Assembly (NCBI GenBank): GCA_022495005.1
Contig: JAGYXB010000810.1
Location: forward strand, 1-64,000
DNA length: 64,000 nt
Direction of reading: 5' to 3'
DNA from: Rhyacophila brunnea
Taxonomy: Eukaryota; Arthropoda; Insecta; Trichoptera; Rhyacophilidae
In this document: one piece after another, positions 11,640 through 22,974 of the stretch
Position numbering within the stretch: the first letter of the stretch is position 1
How the letters are laid out: each line of letters starts with the position of its first letter
Position numbers and translations under genes: made by a program
Notes under the pieces: generated by a model
Database searches by the model: none
What the model saw: only the letters and a program-made list of their open reading frames with translations
What the model was told of the DNA's origin: nothing

Positions 11640-12420
11640 ATACTTACATAATTTTGAAAACACTAATAAATATCCGTCTATGGGTATAGACCACTATGCT
11701 AAAGGCGCCATACTTAATTGGAACGAATTTTATTTAATGGCTCTTGATACTCTCTGAAGCGTTTTCCAAATTGAGCTACTATTGGCTTTTGTATTTGAAA
11801 TCAAAGTAGGTATTACTTTGATTACTAACCGACGTCACGGATCACTACAAGATATTTTAGTATTGCAGCTTACTTGCTAACACCCACGTTGACCGCGTGC
11901 CTCAAGCGTCGACCGATGGTGTCGTGGGTCTCAGGTTCAAATCCTGGGTCTGACAAATACACATATTGTTTTTCAATTTGTGTATGAGTCGGAGTAAGGA
12001 CCTAATAGGTTGAGCAAGTAGCTGACATCCATTTTTTCGTAAAAACAAAATCTGTGAATACAACGCCTCCACTCCGTGGAGGCCTAATACGATCCTGTTA
12101 GGATCGGACATGGTCAAAGAAGAAGAAGCTTACTTGAATTTGCTGATAATTTTAATTAAATACTTTTTTTATTTAACGAATAGTTATTCACAAGATTTAA
12201 GTATGCAACATTCTAATTATAGAACATATTATATAATTTTGAAAACACTTCTGAGAAAATATATTATAACTAAAAGAAAAAATCTTTTTGAAAAAAGTAA
12301 GACACCACGCAGGAATCGAACATGCATCTCTCGGGTTTCGCGCCCACGCACATAGACCACTATATCGTTGAATAAAAAAGAACCTAGCTAATTAAAAATA
12401 ATATTATATATATTAAATAT
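11640..12420 (-). repeat. tRNA-like repeat T, minus copy split by a SINE
   Basis: The minus strand matches the T copies at 13100-14060, 24372-24790 and 49230-49460. It has the gatccgtgacgtcggttagt block (here at about 11822-11845 reversed), the tRNA-like segment at 12300-12360, and the ttataatatattttctcaga end. The SINE at 11877-12126 interrupts it. Confidence 0.7.
11877..12126 (+). mobile_element. tRNA-derived SINE with (GAA)n tail
   Basis: The head carries a box B ggttcaaatcctgggtct preceded by a weak box A. The unrelated body ends ggatcggacatggtcaaaga and a (GAA)n tail. The flanks agcttacttg (11867-11876 and 12127-12136) form a 10-bp target duplication. A second copy is at 46785-47034. 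The last ~25 bases resemble the end of the GAA-tailed LINE (ggatatggccaaagaagaa), so that LINE is the likely source of its reverse transcriptase. Confidence 0.85.
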
Positions 12421-13099
12421 TAATTTCTTTCTTTCTTTTCTCTTTCTTGAAAAGAAAGGATATCATAAAAATGTACCTTAAAAAATCTGAAACTCATGCA
12501 ATTTTGGCTCCCAAAGACATCGAAAATTCTTTATTTTCGACTTTTACATGGCACGTGTGTTAACACACGTATCTGTTTTTGTGCTGCTTTTCCAATACAA
12601 AATAATAAATTTCGATATTACCTTAATTTCAGCATTTGGAAGTTTCCGTTAACATGCCCATTGAGAGAGAAATACAGTAACAGAGGAATGAAAGATCCAA
12701 AATAATAATACAAAGGTACACAGAGGTACCCCCCCCACCCTCTGTTTCCGCGGAACGATCAGGAGGAATTTGAATTGCAAATTAGGAAAAGGTTTTCCGA
12801 AACGTAACAATGATGGCCGACGAAAAATTCCTGTGTATTATATTTTCACGGCTTATACGTTGGTCCGTTGTACGTAGATATGGCATTATTATTAATAACC
12901 CAATCTTTGAGGTCTGGTATTAACATGAAGGTCACAGGTTTGAGCCTCCCTCACTCACGATCATTATATAGGTTACATATAAATAGTTGTACGTATTACA
13001 TTTCGCCGTAGCACAGTTAAGCCTGAGCTAAAAAATAAATGCGTTCTTCGTGCAGCATTGCAGGCAGTAATTTTTCAATTTTATTATATCCAATAGGAA
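12421..13099. other. Unassigned stretch
   Basis: It contains a TTTC-rich run near 12425-12450 and a C-run near 12729-12736. Nothing else was recognised. Confidence 0.45.
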
Positions 13100-13262
13100 T
13101 CTTAATATATACATAATTCTGTTAACGCTCATGAGAAAATATAAGAATTATGTAGGTATGTTCAATAATTAGAATGGTACATTCTTAAAATCCTGTGAAT
13201 TATTCGTTGAATAAAAGAAATAGTTAATTAAAATTATTAGCAATTTCAAGTAACCTACAACA

Positions 13263-13783
13263 GCGGGTCTATTCTATATACAAGCCTAGTTTCGGTCTGC
13301 TAAGGCAACTAAATAGGGTAAAAAAGTATCGAATAATTAACAATTATTGTAACAATTACAATAAGTTAACCATCTGAACTGTCAAAACTGTCTATCTCGG
13401 TCTAAAATTTATTACAGCTAAGAGAGGTGTTGTTAAAACATAGTACTTATTGTAAAAATTATAACCAGCGCTCGAAATGGAAAAGTTAACGAACCGGAGC
13501 GCTCGACAGTTTTTTAAAGATATTTACATAGTTATGTGTGTTTCATCAAAATAAGTGTTAGATTTCCTATTATATGGCCTACCTAGCTCGGACGGTAATT
13601 TTTTTTCCACGAGACGGAGCGATAACTTTTCACGAACAGGAACGGCGCTCCGGCCCATTTCGAGCCCTGATTATAACTAAATTATTGTAATTGTCACAAT
13701 AAGTGTTAATATTTCGATAATTTCCTACCCTATTTAGCTGCCGTAGCGAACCGAAATCAGCCTTGTGTATATAATAGACCCGC
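13263..13783. mobile_element. Palindromic element W, copy 1
   Basis: The left end gcgggtctattctatataca and the right end, reversed, gcgggtctattatatacaca begin inverted repeats of about 100 bp. They continue through the taaatagggta motif on both arms. A related copy is at 62801-63086. It is non-coding and non-autonomous. No clear target duplication was seen, so the superfamily is open. It contains the MITE at 13466-13669. Confidence 0.75.
13466..13669 (-). mobile_element. hAT MITE family ii with perfect 8-bp target duplication
   Basis: The 204-bp element starts cagcgctcgaaatgg and ends ccatttcgagccctg. It is flanked by attataac at 13458-13465 and 13670-13677. The same family occurs at 14117-14323, 16800-17005 and 55388-55469. 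Relative to the 16800 copy it is reversed. The CAGNGCTCG ends plus 8-bp duplication indicate hAT. Confidence 0.9.
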
Positions 13784-14116
13784 AAGAGTGATCCGTGACG
13801 TCGGTTAGTAATTAAAGTAATACCTACTTTGATTAATGAATGCCGATCGCCAAATTGGAAAGCGCTTCAGTGAGTATTAAAAGCTATTACTTAGTTAAAA
13901 TCTGTCGCAATTAAATATGATGCCTTTAGTATAGTGGTTTATGTGCGTGGGCGCGATAACCGAGAGACGCAGGTCTTACTTTTTTCAAAAAGATTTTTTC
14001 TATTGGTTATAATATATTTTCTCAGAAGTGTTTTCAAAAATAGGTACTTACATACTGTCACCTCCGAAAGGAGGGGGGGGGGGGCGTAGGATGCGCTGGA
14101 CCCCCCGTGATGATGT

Positions 14117-14323
14117 CAGAGCTCGAAATGAAACGGAGCGCACCGGAGCGCTGTTCTGGTTCATGAAATCCCAAAACTATCGCTCCGTCTCGTGGAACAA
14201 TTTATTTGACCGTGTCACCCAGATATCGAATTCACTCATTTTCAAAAAATATATATATAAAATTAAATAATTATGTCATTATTTTTGTAAAATTATTAAG
14301 CGTTCCGGTTCGTAAAATTTTCC
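14117..14323 (+). mobile_element. hAT MITE family ii, eroded copy
   Basis: The left end cagagctcgaaatg and the following gagcgcaccggagcgctgtt track the copy at 16800-17005. The right end stops near cgtaaaattttccagg without the cgagcgctg terminus. It is non-coding and no target duplication can be read. Confidence 0.75.
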
Positions 14324-15974
14324 AGGAAGGTCACGGTTATCGTCTGCTGGCTTTTTCTTACGGGGACATACTTGTCGATTGACAACTCGGAATTACGGGC
14401 GAAAACAGGGCATTTTATTGGATGAAATAGATTGACAGTTACAGTACAGCAAATAAAACATAGGTATTTTTAAATGAACAAAACCAAATGAATATCAACC
14501 TTTTTGGGGAGCAGGTCAACTCCAGGCAAGAATAAAATAATACCTACAAATTCTGTCACTGAAAAAATGACAAAAAGACGGCCTTCACACCCTATGTACC
14601 TGGCTTGTAGGTACCTTAGGTCTCATATTTCTGAGAATTTCTGCTCACAGAAACAGACAACCAGACCTTTTCTAGGTACATGGTTTTGAAAGGGGCTGTG
14701 TATTTCTTTGCTAGGTAGGTACATATTTTGAAATATCTGAACTAGGTACAAAATGAACACAGACATATTCTTATAAATAAAATCAAATGCAATGACTTTA
14801 ATATAAGTGGGTAAGTGCTTTTATGGATGTTATTTTTTTAATAAAGCCTTAGTTTGTGATTTTAATTCTAGGCACGGATATAATGGCAAGGTTTCTACAA
14901 TTATTGTAGGTATAAAAAATGCAGGATTTTATTTATATTAAATAAAATGATTCTATTAAATTTTGTAGAACTTGCAAAAGGTTGACTTTACATTTTCATA
15001 CATCTAAGCTTACGGGCTAGAAATTTCTGTCTCGCAGTCGATCTGATCATGTCTGCATGAATCCTCCCAATGATGATTCAGGCTCCATAGCCTTGGATCC
15101 TCGGAGGATGCCACGCTTTAGGCGGTAACAATTCCTAATATGTTTATTAGATCCAATAAGAATCTTAATTTAATATTAATGTATATCAAAATAAATATTA
15201 TTTGAGAACGACGTTGTCATTATTATCAGATATTTGACCAACACATTTTTTTTTTGTTTTTCATTTGTATTACGGTAATTTTTTTCAAGCGTTTTATTTA
15301 GTTTTATTGAGCTCAGCATGGTTGTGAGTCAGTAAATACATTTTTTGTCTTGGCTTGGTTTATCTGCGTTTAATGGATCAATGGTTTTTATATGAAAAAA
15401 TGCGGTCAATTTAACCGACACAACAACAGAATCCAAAATAACAAGTGGCGGTATTTGGACTGTTTTATTTTTTTCAATCAGATGTTCATTAATTTTGAAA
15501 ACGTGTATTGTTTATGTAACAATAATAATACTTTATAAACAACTGCCATCGTTCGGAGTATTATGAGGTTGATCCAAATGCTAAAATAATGCCTTCAAGA
15601 GCTTCAAGATTCTATTTTGTATCATCATCTATGACCTCGGTACCCTAAATCAATCACTCATTTCCTCACACGGAAAATTATAACATTGTTATCGTATAAT
15701 AACATTAATATCATTTCTAAATATTTTTCCGTTCTTTTCCGATATTTAATAGATAAGTCTACAGATGTGATCCAACTCCAAGAGGGAGATCACCATGTGT
15801 CACTTAGCAACATCTGTGTATTGATTGGATGGTGGTGATAGTGTGAGTCTTGTGATTGCTGGTATACTAGCGTTTTTAAAAATGCCATACTGCATACGCG
15901 TGAGCCCCGAAACGTAACGCCACTTTTTCATGTATGTATTCTACCTATACATAATATCTAAATGTATGCATAAT
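14324..15974. other. Unassigned stretch
   Basis: No frame or repeat was recognised over ~1.65 kb. The taggtac word is frequent around 14600-14750. The 61-codon frame at 14504-14689 is not supported. Confidence 0.45.
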
Positions 15975-16194
15975 TTCAACATTTGTCACCCGGTCAGTCC
16001 AAGGAATTTTGAGGATGCGCCTATATAGCCACATCTCGAAAGCTTCAAGTCTCCGTGACATCTTGGTTTAGCGTTCATACTTCCATACCATAGAAAAGAA
16101 TTGAGAGAACATAACAACGTACCATACGCAGTCTCATACCTAAGTTAAGATCAAAAAATACGTCCTCTCCGCGGCGTAGCTGCTCGCGACTAAT

Positions 16195-16740
16195 CACCCA
16201 GTGTGGCAGCACTCAATACATAACTATTTGTTTTCATACATCGCTAACGTTCGCCTGACCAGAGAGACTGCGAGACCAGACCGAGCGCAAGAACGTGATT
16301 TTACTGATCGCCCGACTTTATTACTTGCGCAACTACTGGGCGACCAGGTGTGGCATGCTCCATATAACTGCATGCATCGGTCTGGTCTCGGCGACTGGTC
16401 TCGAGACCAGAGTCGCCCGGTGTGACTCTGGTTCTCACGACTCTCGTTCGTGCGCTCCGTCTGGTCTCCCGGTCTCTCTGGTCTCTCTGGTCTCTCTGGT
16501 CGGGCGACCGGTAGCGATGTATGAAAATATATAACTATGTATTGAGCGCTGCCACACTAGGCGACCAGTCGCCGGCAGCCACGCCACGGATAGAACGTAT
16601 TTTTGCATACTTGCGTGTAGGTACATTCATTATTAGTATTACTATTGGCTGCCTCTCTGGTCGCCGGCAAGTCGCCCGAGTAAATCGCCCGAAGAGACCA
16701 GTTGCGCGACTGGTCTCGAGACCAGAGTCGCCCGGTGTGG
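16195..16740. repeat. GC-rich palindromic MITE cluster
   Basis: Inverted ends gtgtggcagcactcaatac (from 16201) and gtattgagcgctgccacac (to 16557) bound a ~360-bp palindrome. A second 188-bp element, starting cacactaggcgacc at 16552 and ending cgcccggtgtg at 16739, abuts or overlaps it. The 34-bp block gcgactggtctcgagaccag plus its continuation occurs at both 16391-16424 and 16706-16739. A (ggtctctct)n run lies at 16465-16500. No frame is credible: listed long frames here read through the palindrome on both strands. Confidence 0.65.
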
Positions 16741-16741
16741 T

Positions 16742-17960
16742 TCGACACTTAGAGTTCGAGAAGTTTAGGATGCCTAACAGTATCGAATACTTTCTCGTAC
16801 AGGGCTCGAAATGGGACGGAACACACCGGAGCGCCGTTCCGGCTCGTGAAATTTGTAAAATTATCGCTCCGCTAGATAGGCCATAGAATAGAAAATCTGA
16901 CACACTTATTTTTATAAAATACACATACGATTTGATGACTATGTAAATATCTTCAGAAAATTTGTCGAGCGCTCCGGTTTGTAAACTTTTCCATTTCGAG
17001 CGCTGTTCTCGTAATCGATGAAACACATATAAACATCAACATTAACATCTAGGCATCTTTGTACTAGAACATTCAAGCAGAAAAGTGCTTCGCGAGTGCT
17101 CAAACCACTTCTGAAGCCAAATTATGTGTCATCCATGTCTCTTCGCATTTTCGAAAAATCCTATTATGGATGATTTTTAATAACACTTTTAACATGTGGC
17201 TCATCAAACTTATTGTTCTAAACTCGCTGCACTCCTTTGCATTCGCTTTTTTTGGTAGAGTGATGAATGTCGATTTCAACCAATCATCGGGAATTATGCC
17301 CGTTTCATAAATTTTATTAAACAAATCAATGAGAATTTCTAATTGATCTTCTTCTAATAATCTTATCATTTCGTCGTAAATATTATCAGGGCCGACAGCT
17401 TTACCATTTTTAGAATTTCGTATTGCGTTTATTATTTCTGCCCTATTTATGCATGGGGCTTGTTCACGTTCATTAAAAGTATAGCCAATAGGTCCCCTAT
17501 CATCATCAAACAGATTTTCAATATATGTCTTCCAACGAATCAGCTTCTTTTCTATATCTAATATAATATTCGCCCATCTTCGTCTTTCAAGATAGTTGAT
17601 GAGGTTCCTCTCGTAATTCTCAATGTTTCCTTTATCTTCTTGTGCATATTTAAGGAATCGTATTTTCGTTGGAGATTTTCAATTTTTTTGCATTGGTCGG
17701 ACATCCATTCTTCTTTAGCTGAATGAATGAATTTGTCTTTTTATGGTATAATGAATTCTCCTATATTGAGTTTCATTTTTATTTTTCCATTTTCTTCTTT
17801 CATCCATTAAACACAGAATCTCATCTGTCATCCATTTTTGCCTCTTATCTGTTCTTTTATATTTAATTGATTATTAGATATGGAGGAGAACACATCTTTT
17901 ATCCTGTCCCACTTGTCAGATGTATCAGAGGATGTAATGACTGAAATTTTTATTTGTTTC
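16742..17960 (-). pseudogene. RTE-like reverse transcriptase relic
   Basis: The minus-strand frame runs, from 17960 downwards, through a WMTDEI block, DIEKKLIRWKTYIENLF, a GPDNIYDEMIRLLEEDQ block, and IPDDWLKSTFITLPKK. It then passes ECSEFRTISLMSHMLKVLLK and STREALFCLNVLVQRC to CFIDYE. After the MITE it resumes with YEKVFDTVRHPKLLEL. FIDYEK-FD is RT motif A, with one catalytic aspartate. The rest of the palm, including YADD, is missing. At least one frame change lies near 17100. The best open stretch is about 90 codons. Confidence 0.85.
16800..17005 (+). mobile_element. hAT MITE family ii inside an RT gene, 8-bp target duplication
   Basis: The 206-bp element starts cagggctcgaaatgg and ends ccatttcgagcgctg. 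Its flanks are ttctcgta at 16792-16799 and 17006-17013. On the minus strand both duplicated flanks code YEK of the RT FIDYEK motif, so the reading frame of the host LINE confirms the insertion and the duplication. It is the best-preserved family ii copy here. Confidence 0.93.
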
Positions 17961-17964
17961 TTTC

Positions 17965-18329
17965 TCTACCGAGAAAAGTTGAAAGCCGGTCAAATTTACA
18001 CGCTACACGCCGGCGTGTGGGCCTACTGCGTCTGCGCAGTAGAGCGCAGTACCAACCTCCCGGTAAAAAAACGAACTACGTTCCGTCAAAATTGTCGCTG
18101 GCTTGTGGCTTCTCAGCGAATGGAAAGTTTTGTGTGTAATCATCAAATCACAGTAGCTGAATCGCCCGCTTTTAAATTCGCCAATAAACAGCTCGTAAAG
18201 AAGCTCAATGTAATTGAGGATTTACTAATTATTTGGTAATCGGCTTTTATATTTTAAGTCGTGAATTCGTGTTGTAAACGTCTTGGATTTGTAATTTGTA
18301 AAGTTAACTATATGTTCAGTGTAACTATA
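17965..18329. other. Unassigned stretch, locally GC-richer
   Basis: Bases 17990-18060 are GC-richer than their surroundings and contain a ctgcgtctgcgcagtag palindrome. The 119-codon plus-strand frame at 17880-18239 overlaps the RTE relic at its start and shows no motif, so I do not call it a gene. The patch could equally be a promoter-like region or the edge of a repeat. Confidence 0.35.
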
Positions 18330-18515
18330 AATTAGTAATTTTTTGACAATTATCTACTAATGGCTTGGATTAAAAACGTTTTAAAAATTAACCAGCACCA
18401 ATTGCAAATTGTATTATTAGTTCAATGAAATTAAATAAGTAGGTACGACTGACAAATTTTAGTGTGCACTATTTATATCGAACCTTAACAGGCTACCTCC
18501 ACCCCTCACCACTGG
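18330..18515 (-). repeat. Solo right end of the 4228-5135 repeat family
   Basis: The block through acgactgacaaattttagtg, cactatttatatcgaacctt and ggctacctccacccctcacc matches the inverted end at 5050-5130. No left end is nearby. Confidence 0.65.
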
Positions 18516-20565
18516 TGTAATATATATTATCGTGAAACGTAGAAGAATGAATTCAATTGCTATATAAATATTATTAGTCAGAGAAAAACGAAACAAAAAC
18601 AAATTAATTGAATTGTGTATTTACATTTCGGGGATACGTATTGGACAACAGCTGCGTAAAATGGGTTGCATTTTTATCATGAAAATAAAAAAACAACCCC
18701 TCCAACAAAATCCAAACAATAAAATTTACCCCTCTTTTTATCGCGTCATAATTTTGTTATGATAAACTCAACAAACAAGTCTGGAAATGTTTTCGAAGCG
18801 GAAAATTTTCCAGATAATGCTGTGTAACAGTTGAAGTGAATTTTCGCAAATACTTACCGGTTATTCGGTCTTTTGAAATACCGGCTAGAAATGTTTTATG
18901 ATAATATTAAAATTTAACATTCTAGAATAAATACAGGAGTAAAATTTTGAATATTGATCCAAGTATGCTTAATTTAATAACAATTTGCACAGGTCTTGAG
19001 AAATTTAACAAGTGCTTACAGAAATAACACTGTTTGAATTTTATTGTGACCTGGAGTATTTGGTGTTCAGCAACCGCGGTACTGCCTAAGTGAATATTAT
19101 CTAAACTCTTAAATTTATCCATCCATCTGGATAGAGTACTTCTCCGATCTTCGATATGATATATTATTACAAGTTTTCTTGATTGTCATCATCTTGTCTC
19201 GAATGTCAAGCTAGCTGATGAAGGACTCATTTATCCGTTTGGCCATCGGGACTCTCGATATAATTTGGGAAGACAAGAAAATCATAAATGGTGTCGCCTT
19301 TTGCAGTGGACTGTATAATTTTGAAGGTGATGTGGATTCCGAATCTAGGGGTGGAGGCAAATTAACAGGATGCCTGTCACTGACCTTTTATGATGTTGAT
19401 GATGGCTCCGTGGTCTGGTTGCACTGTCACTCGCGCGGAATTGTTTGTTTGGGTTATAGGTGAGGTTAATGAATGGTGATGATAGGTTGTATGAATGATG
19501 AGAGCCGGTATCACGGCTTGTCAGGTATTCAGAAGTATCGTTTGTATGTCGGTCACACTATATCAAGTTGACCTGGCCATGGCCCACGAACAACTTCTGA
19601 ATCAGTCTGTATAACGCAATGCGGCAACACGCACACGTTTGTTCGCTTGAGCTGACTACACGCAACGGCTGTCTTGAAGTCACTAAATGTTGTTTGCAAT
19701 TACGGTATTCTTATGTCCCATAATTGGTCATTGTCTGGTCTTGTGACAATGATACTGGGATTTGAGTGAGGTGGGAAATATGAATTACGGCCACCACAAT
19801 TTGACGCAAGCAATAAATTTAATTAAAAAATATATATCTATTGTCGTATTGTCGAACAAGAACTTCTTATTCACATGTTAAATCTGTGAACTAACAATCC
19901 CATCCAGTGCAGCTAATCGCACTTCCGTTGATGTTGAGGAACGCCCCTAAATTTATCATTTCATTTTACGTTCCCGTTGGTGTAAGGATCTAATTTTAAG
20001 CTTTTTATAATAAAAATATTTCTAAAATGATCAAGAGTGATGTTAGGATTATTATTAGTAAACTTTTGGTTTATAGCAAAGAAGAAACAGAGTCGTATCT
20101 AAAAGGAGAGCCGATACATTATATTCAAATATATAACACGCCACTAGCATGCGTTGCTGCCATGACAGATACGTCACTGAGAATCTTCTATATGCAGCTA
20201 CTAGGTACTTCTTACTATCGCCGATTTCTTGTTGTTGAACAGTAACTCAACAATTTCGTATAATTGGTTAAATATTACATTATAAAAAGAGTAGAATTAA
20301 TGTCTAATACTCGAGTGGTTTTCTACGACTATTATTCATTTGATTTAGTATAAATATGTAATTGTAAAAAGAAATAATTTTTGGAGAACAAAATAATTGT
20401 CAATTGACGTGTAATGAGATTGCTCGTAGAAACAAACTGGCATGGAGTGCATTAGGGCGTCTAAGTAGTATTTTCATAAGCGACTTTCCATTGTGTCCTT
20501 TCAAAGTGAATTTTGATAAATTAGTACCTACCTAGGGTTGTTCAACCGTGAGTCTATTCATAATG
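18516..20565. other. Unassigned stretch with two weak frames
   Basis: The 81-codon frame at 19218-19463 and the 72-codon frame at 20027-20245 are the only ones of note. The second begins IKSDVRIIISKLLVYSKEE and could be a worn helix-turn-helix start of a DDE transposase, but one weak likeness is not enough to call it. A ccggttattcggt fragment at 18857 recalls MITE family iii. Confidence 0.35.
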
Positions 20566-20930
20566 CAAGAAATGAAAATATAATTAATATTAAATTCTAC
20601 AGGTTTTTTTAAAAAGGTTTGTCGATAGCTATTTCGGTTGTAACACCATTATCAAGACTATTCAGATAGGCCGTTTGCCTTTGCTTAAATACTATACGTG
20701 TATAGATAGAGACAGAATACATTTTCTTATTCGTTCCAGCAATATTATGAATTTTTACATTATTATTAATTGTAATATTATTAATACTTTGAAAACCCTA
20801 AGTGGGTTTTTTAAAATGGATATCGAAATTTTCAAAATTTATCAAAATTACAGTATTCGATGGTTATTTATTGACATTATTGATCAATTAAAATATTATT
20901 AGTATAATTGTCTTAATCGTGTGTTTAGAT
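20566..20930. repeat. Left inverted pLTR-like repeat
   Basis: This 365-bp arm is the reverse complement of 21421-21782, running from caagaaatgaaaat to gtgtttagat. It includes the reversed ribozyme-like segment near 20627-20655. Confidence 0.88.
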
Positions 20931-21426
20931 ATACCCTAACGTTAAAGATTCAAATCGTTATTACAAGTCCATTGGTTATCACGGCATTATTTCAGACAAA
21001 ATTTATCAAGAAATTAAACATAGCGTTAACGTAGCATTCAAAGCTAATAATAATCTAGGATTAAACTTAAAAAATAGTAAAGATAAAATCAACAAACTGG
21101 AGAAAAGCGGAGTTTATAAAATAACATGTGGCACATGTAGTCTATGCTACATTGGTCAATCTGGCAGGTCAATAAAAACTCGTTTTGAAGAGCACCTCCG
21201 GTCTTTTAAGAATGGTAAAACAGATTCTCAGTTTGCTAAACATTTGATATCAAACTCGCATAGCATCAGTAACAATGAAACGCCACAATGTTTGCATATA
21301 TGTAATAAAGGTTTAAAATTAAATTTACTTGAACAGTTAGAAATTAATCGCGAATTATCCAAAAGTAATGACATAATTAATGAAAATTTGGTAATGTATT
21401 CGTCGCCACTATTAAATATAATCTAA
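20929..21426 (+). CDS. Penelope-like GIY-YIG endonuclease, C-terminal part
   Basis: The frame is open for 165 codons, from just after a TAG inside the left arm (20926-20928) to a TAA at 21424-21426 inside the right arm. After a lysine/asparagine-rich lead, residues about 63-97 read SGVYKITCGTCSLCYIGQSG followed by RSIKTRFEEH. These are the GVY and YIG halves of the GIY-YIG fold, the catalytic arginine and the glutamate of helix 3. A CxxC pair within the fold fits the zinc-binding variant in Penelope nucleases. There is no ATG at the expected place, because the RT half that should precede it is missing. The nuclease core looks intact. Confidence 0.85.
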   Translation: MYPNVKDSNRYYKSIGYHGIISDKIYQEIKHSVNVAFKANNNLGLNLKNSKDKINKLEKSGVYKITCGTCSLCYIGQSGRSIKTRFEEHLRSFKNGKTDSQFAKHLISNSHSISNNETPQCLHICNKGLKLNLLEQLEINRELSKSNDIINENLVMYSSPLLNII

Positions 21427-21782
21427 ACACACGATTAAGACAATTATACTAATAATATTTTAATTGATCAATAATGTCAATAAATAACCATCGAATACTG
21501 TAATTTTGATAAATTTTGAAAATTTCGATATCCATTTTAAAAAACCCACTTAGGGTTTTCAAAGTATTAATAATATTACAATTAATAATAATGTAAAATT
21601 CATAATATTGCTGGAACGAATAAGAAAATGTATTCTGTCTCTATCTATACACGTATAGTATTTAAGCAAAGGCAAACGGCCTATCTGAATAGTCTTGATA
21701 ATGGTGTTACAACCGAAATAGCTATCGACAAACCTTTTAAAAAACCTGTAGAATTTAATATTAATTATATTTTCATTTCTTG
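21421..21782. repeat. Right inverted pLTR-like repeat
   Basis: It begins atctaaacac within the nuclease stop codon and ends ttcatttcttg. At 21694-21718 it reads cttgataatgg, a short loop, then accgaaa. This order of TGATAA, hairpin and GAAA resembles a degenerate hammerhead core, which is known in Penelope pLTRs. Activity is not claimed. Confidence 0.85.
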
Positions 21783-22288
21783 TAAAATGGAATTCTACCA
21801 AGTAAATGCTAACTCAATTAACTATTCATAATGATTTTCCAGACATAATGATTAACAAATTCAAAAAGTAAGCGCAGTATCACAGTTCGGTTTAATCACT
21901 TAAACCTGTCGTAGGTTCCATATAAGCAAAAAAACACCCATTATAATATTGGCACGAAATGGGCGTCTGAATAGTATCTACAAAAGTGACGTCCCATTAT
22001 GCCTTAAGCGTAAAGTGTTCAACTAATGTGTGCTACAAACGCTCACGAATACGTGTGAAACATGGACGCTAAATGTAAGGAAAATCCAAAAAATGCGAGT
22101 AGGTGGCATGGAAAGGTGCATGTTTAGCATAACGCGGAAATTTCACAAAATATACCGATAAATAAGGAAGCAGACAAGAGTACGCGATGTGATAGAAGTA
22201 GCTAAGTAGATAAATTGGCAATGGGGTGGACAATATGATACGGCGAGCAGTGTTGCCAACTGTCGTTGACAAAAACATGCCAGACGGG
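21783..22288. other. Unassigned stretch
   Basis: Nothing coding was recognised. The block at 22030-22200 has a faint LINE-like look (a grammar similar to ACETWTL...RIQKM) but is too decayed to call. Confidence 0.4.
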
Positions 22289-22635
22289 CAGTGACGTCCC
22301 GTGGGGTAGGCAGATTGAGTGTCGCTAGGGGGCGGCAGTTACTCGAAGGGCGGCAAACCGAGGATAATCATTTGGTATATATAGAAATAGCTACCTACTT
22401 AAGCTTAGTAATAACGGAAATATCTTTCCATTAAAAGTTCAGCTTACTGGTTAGAAACAAAATGTATTAATTAACATAAAAGGTTTAACAGGACTGTATT
22501 TTTTGTCGGGTTCGCGATGTCTAGTTTACTTCCGTTGCTCTTCGACGTCCTTGATGACCAGAAACGACACGTTCGCGGATGATGAAAAATACTGTTTAAA
22601 AAAATGTTGCGGTATTTTGTCTAGAGATGTCACTG
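22289..22635 (+). mobile_element. hAT MITE family i with perfect 8-bp target duplication
   Basis: The 347-bp element starts CAGTGACGTCCCGTGGGG and ends agagatgtcactg. Its flanks are cagacggg at 22281-22288 and 22636-22643. The ends and 8-bp duplication place it in hAT. The 89-codon frame inside (22503-22772) runs out of the element and is not a gene. Confidence 0.92.
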
Positions 22636-22974
22636 CAGACGGGGTACGAAAACATGCTATTTGGCAAGAAAAAACGCTAGATTTTCTGAAAATAAAATTG
22701 GGAGTAAATTTACTTATTCTACCAAGAATGAAGTCAATACCTTTCCTTCATTTCGATAATCATGTCACATAGCTAAACACACATTAAATTATATGATACC
22801 ATTCCAATGCTCATATTGTTTCAACGTGTTAAATTATGTTGTTGTATTTCTCACGCTACTAAAACATGTATCTACCGACCTATCTGTATTAAGTATGTAA
22901 CTGATAGTCATAAATTTGAGACGCATGAAAATAAATAAACTAAATATCTAGCGTATTTTCAGCACATTTAAAGC

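Larger units (their letters stand above)
13100..14060 (+). repeat. tRNA-like repeat T, plus copy with nested elements
   Basis: The arms 13100-13262 and 13784-14060 together match the uninterrupted T copy at 24372-24790. The tRNA-like part at 13925-13985 has tagtatagtggtttatgtgc as box A, but its box B is damaged (acgcaggtctta). The outer end reads ttttctcagaagtgttttca. The palindromic element W is inserted between the arms. Confidence 0.7.
15975..17960 (-). mobile_element. RTE-like LINE relic, minus strand, with nested MITEs
   Basis: Read on the minus strand, pieces appear in correct order. First comes the RT region (17960 down to 17006, then 16799-16742). After a lost segment comes the post-RT region (16175-15975) with LRMVRCYVLSILFYG and LEAFEMWLYRRILKIPWTDR. 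Inserted material is a hAT MITE (16800-17005) and a palindromic cluster (16195-16740). The subfamily matches 33170-33560 and 5350-6360. Stops and deletions make it inactive. Confidence 0.85.
20566..21782 (+). mobile_element. Penelope-like element fragment with inverted terminal repeats
   Basis: Two near-identical inverted repeats (20566-20930 and 21421-21782) enclose 490 bp that is almost wholly one open frame coding a GIY-YIG nuclease end. Penelope-like elements carry an RT followed by this nuclease and have pLTRs that may be direct or inverted. Here the RT is absent. The arms differ mainly by small indels (for example one more t in the tttttt run near 20606), so the structure is young or maintained. 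It could be a 5'-truncated copy joined to an inverted partner. Confidence 0.85.

Noticed and set aside
16201..17026. Several overlapping frames of 60-163 codons
   Set aside because: They read through palindromic MITEs on both strands and are shadows of GC-rich inverted repeats.
17880..18239. 119-codon plus-strand frame as a host gene
   Set aside because: Its first part overlaps the antisense RTE relic, no domain is visible, and the GC-rich part explains the lack of stops.
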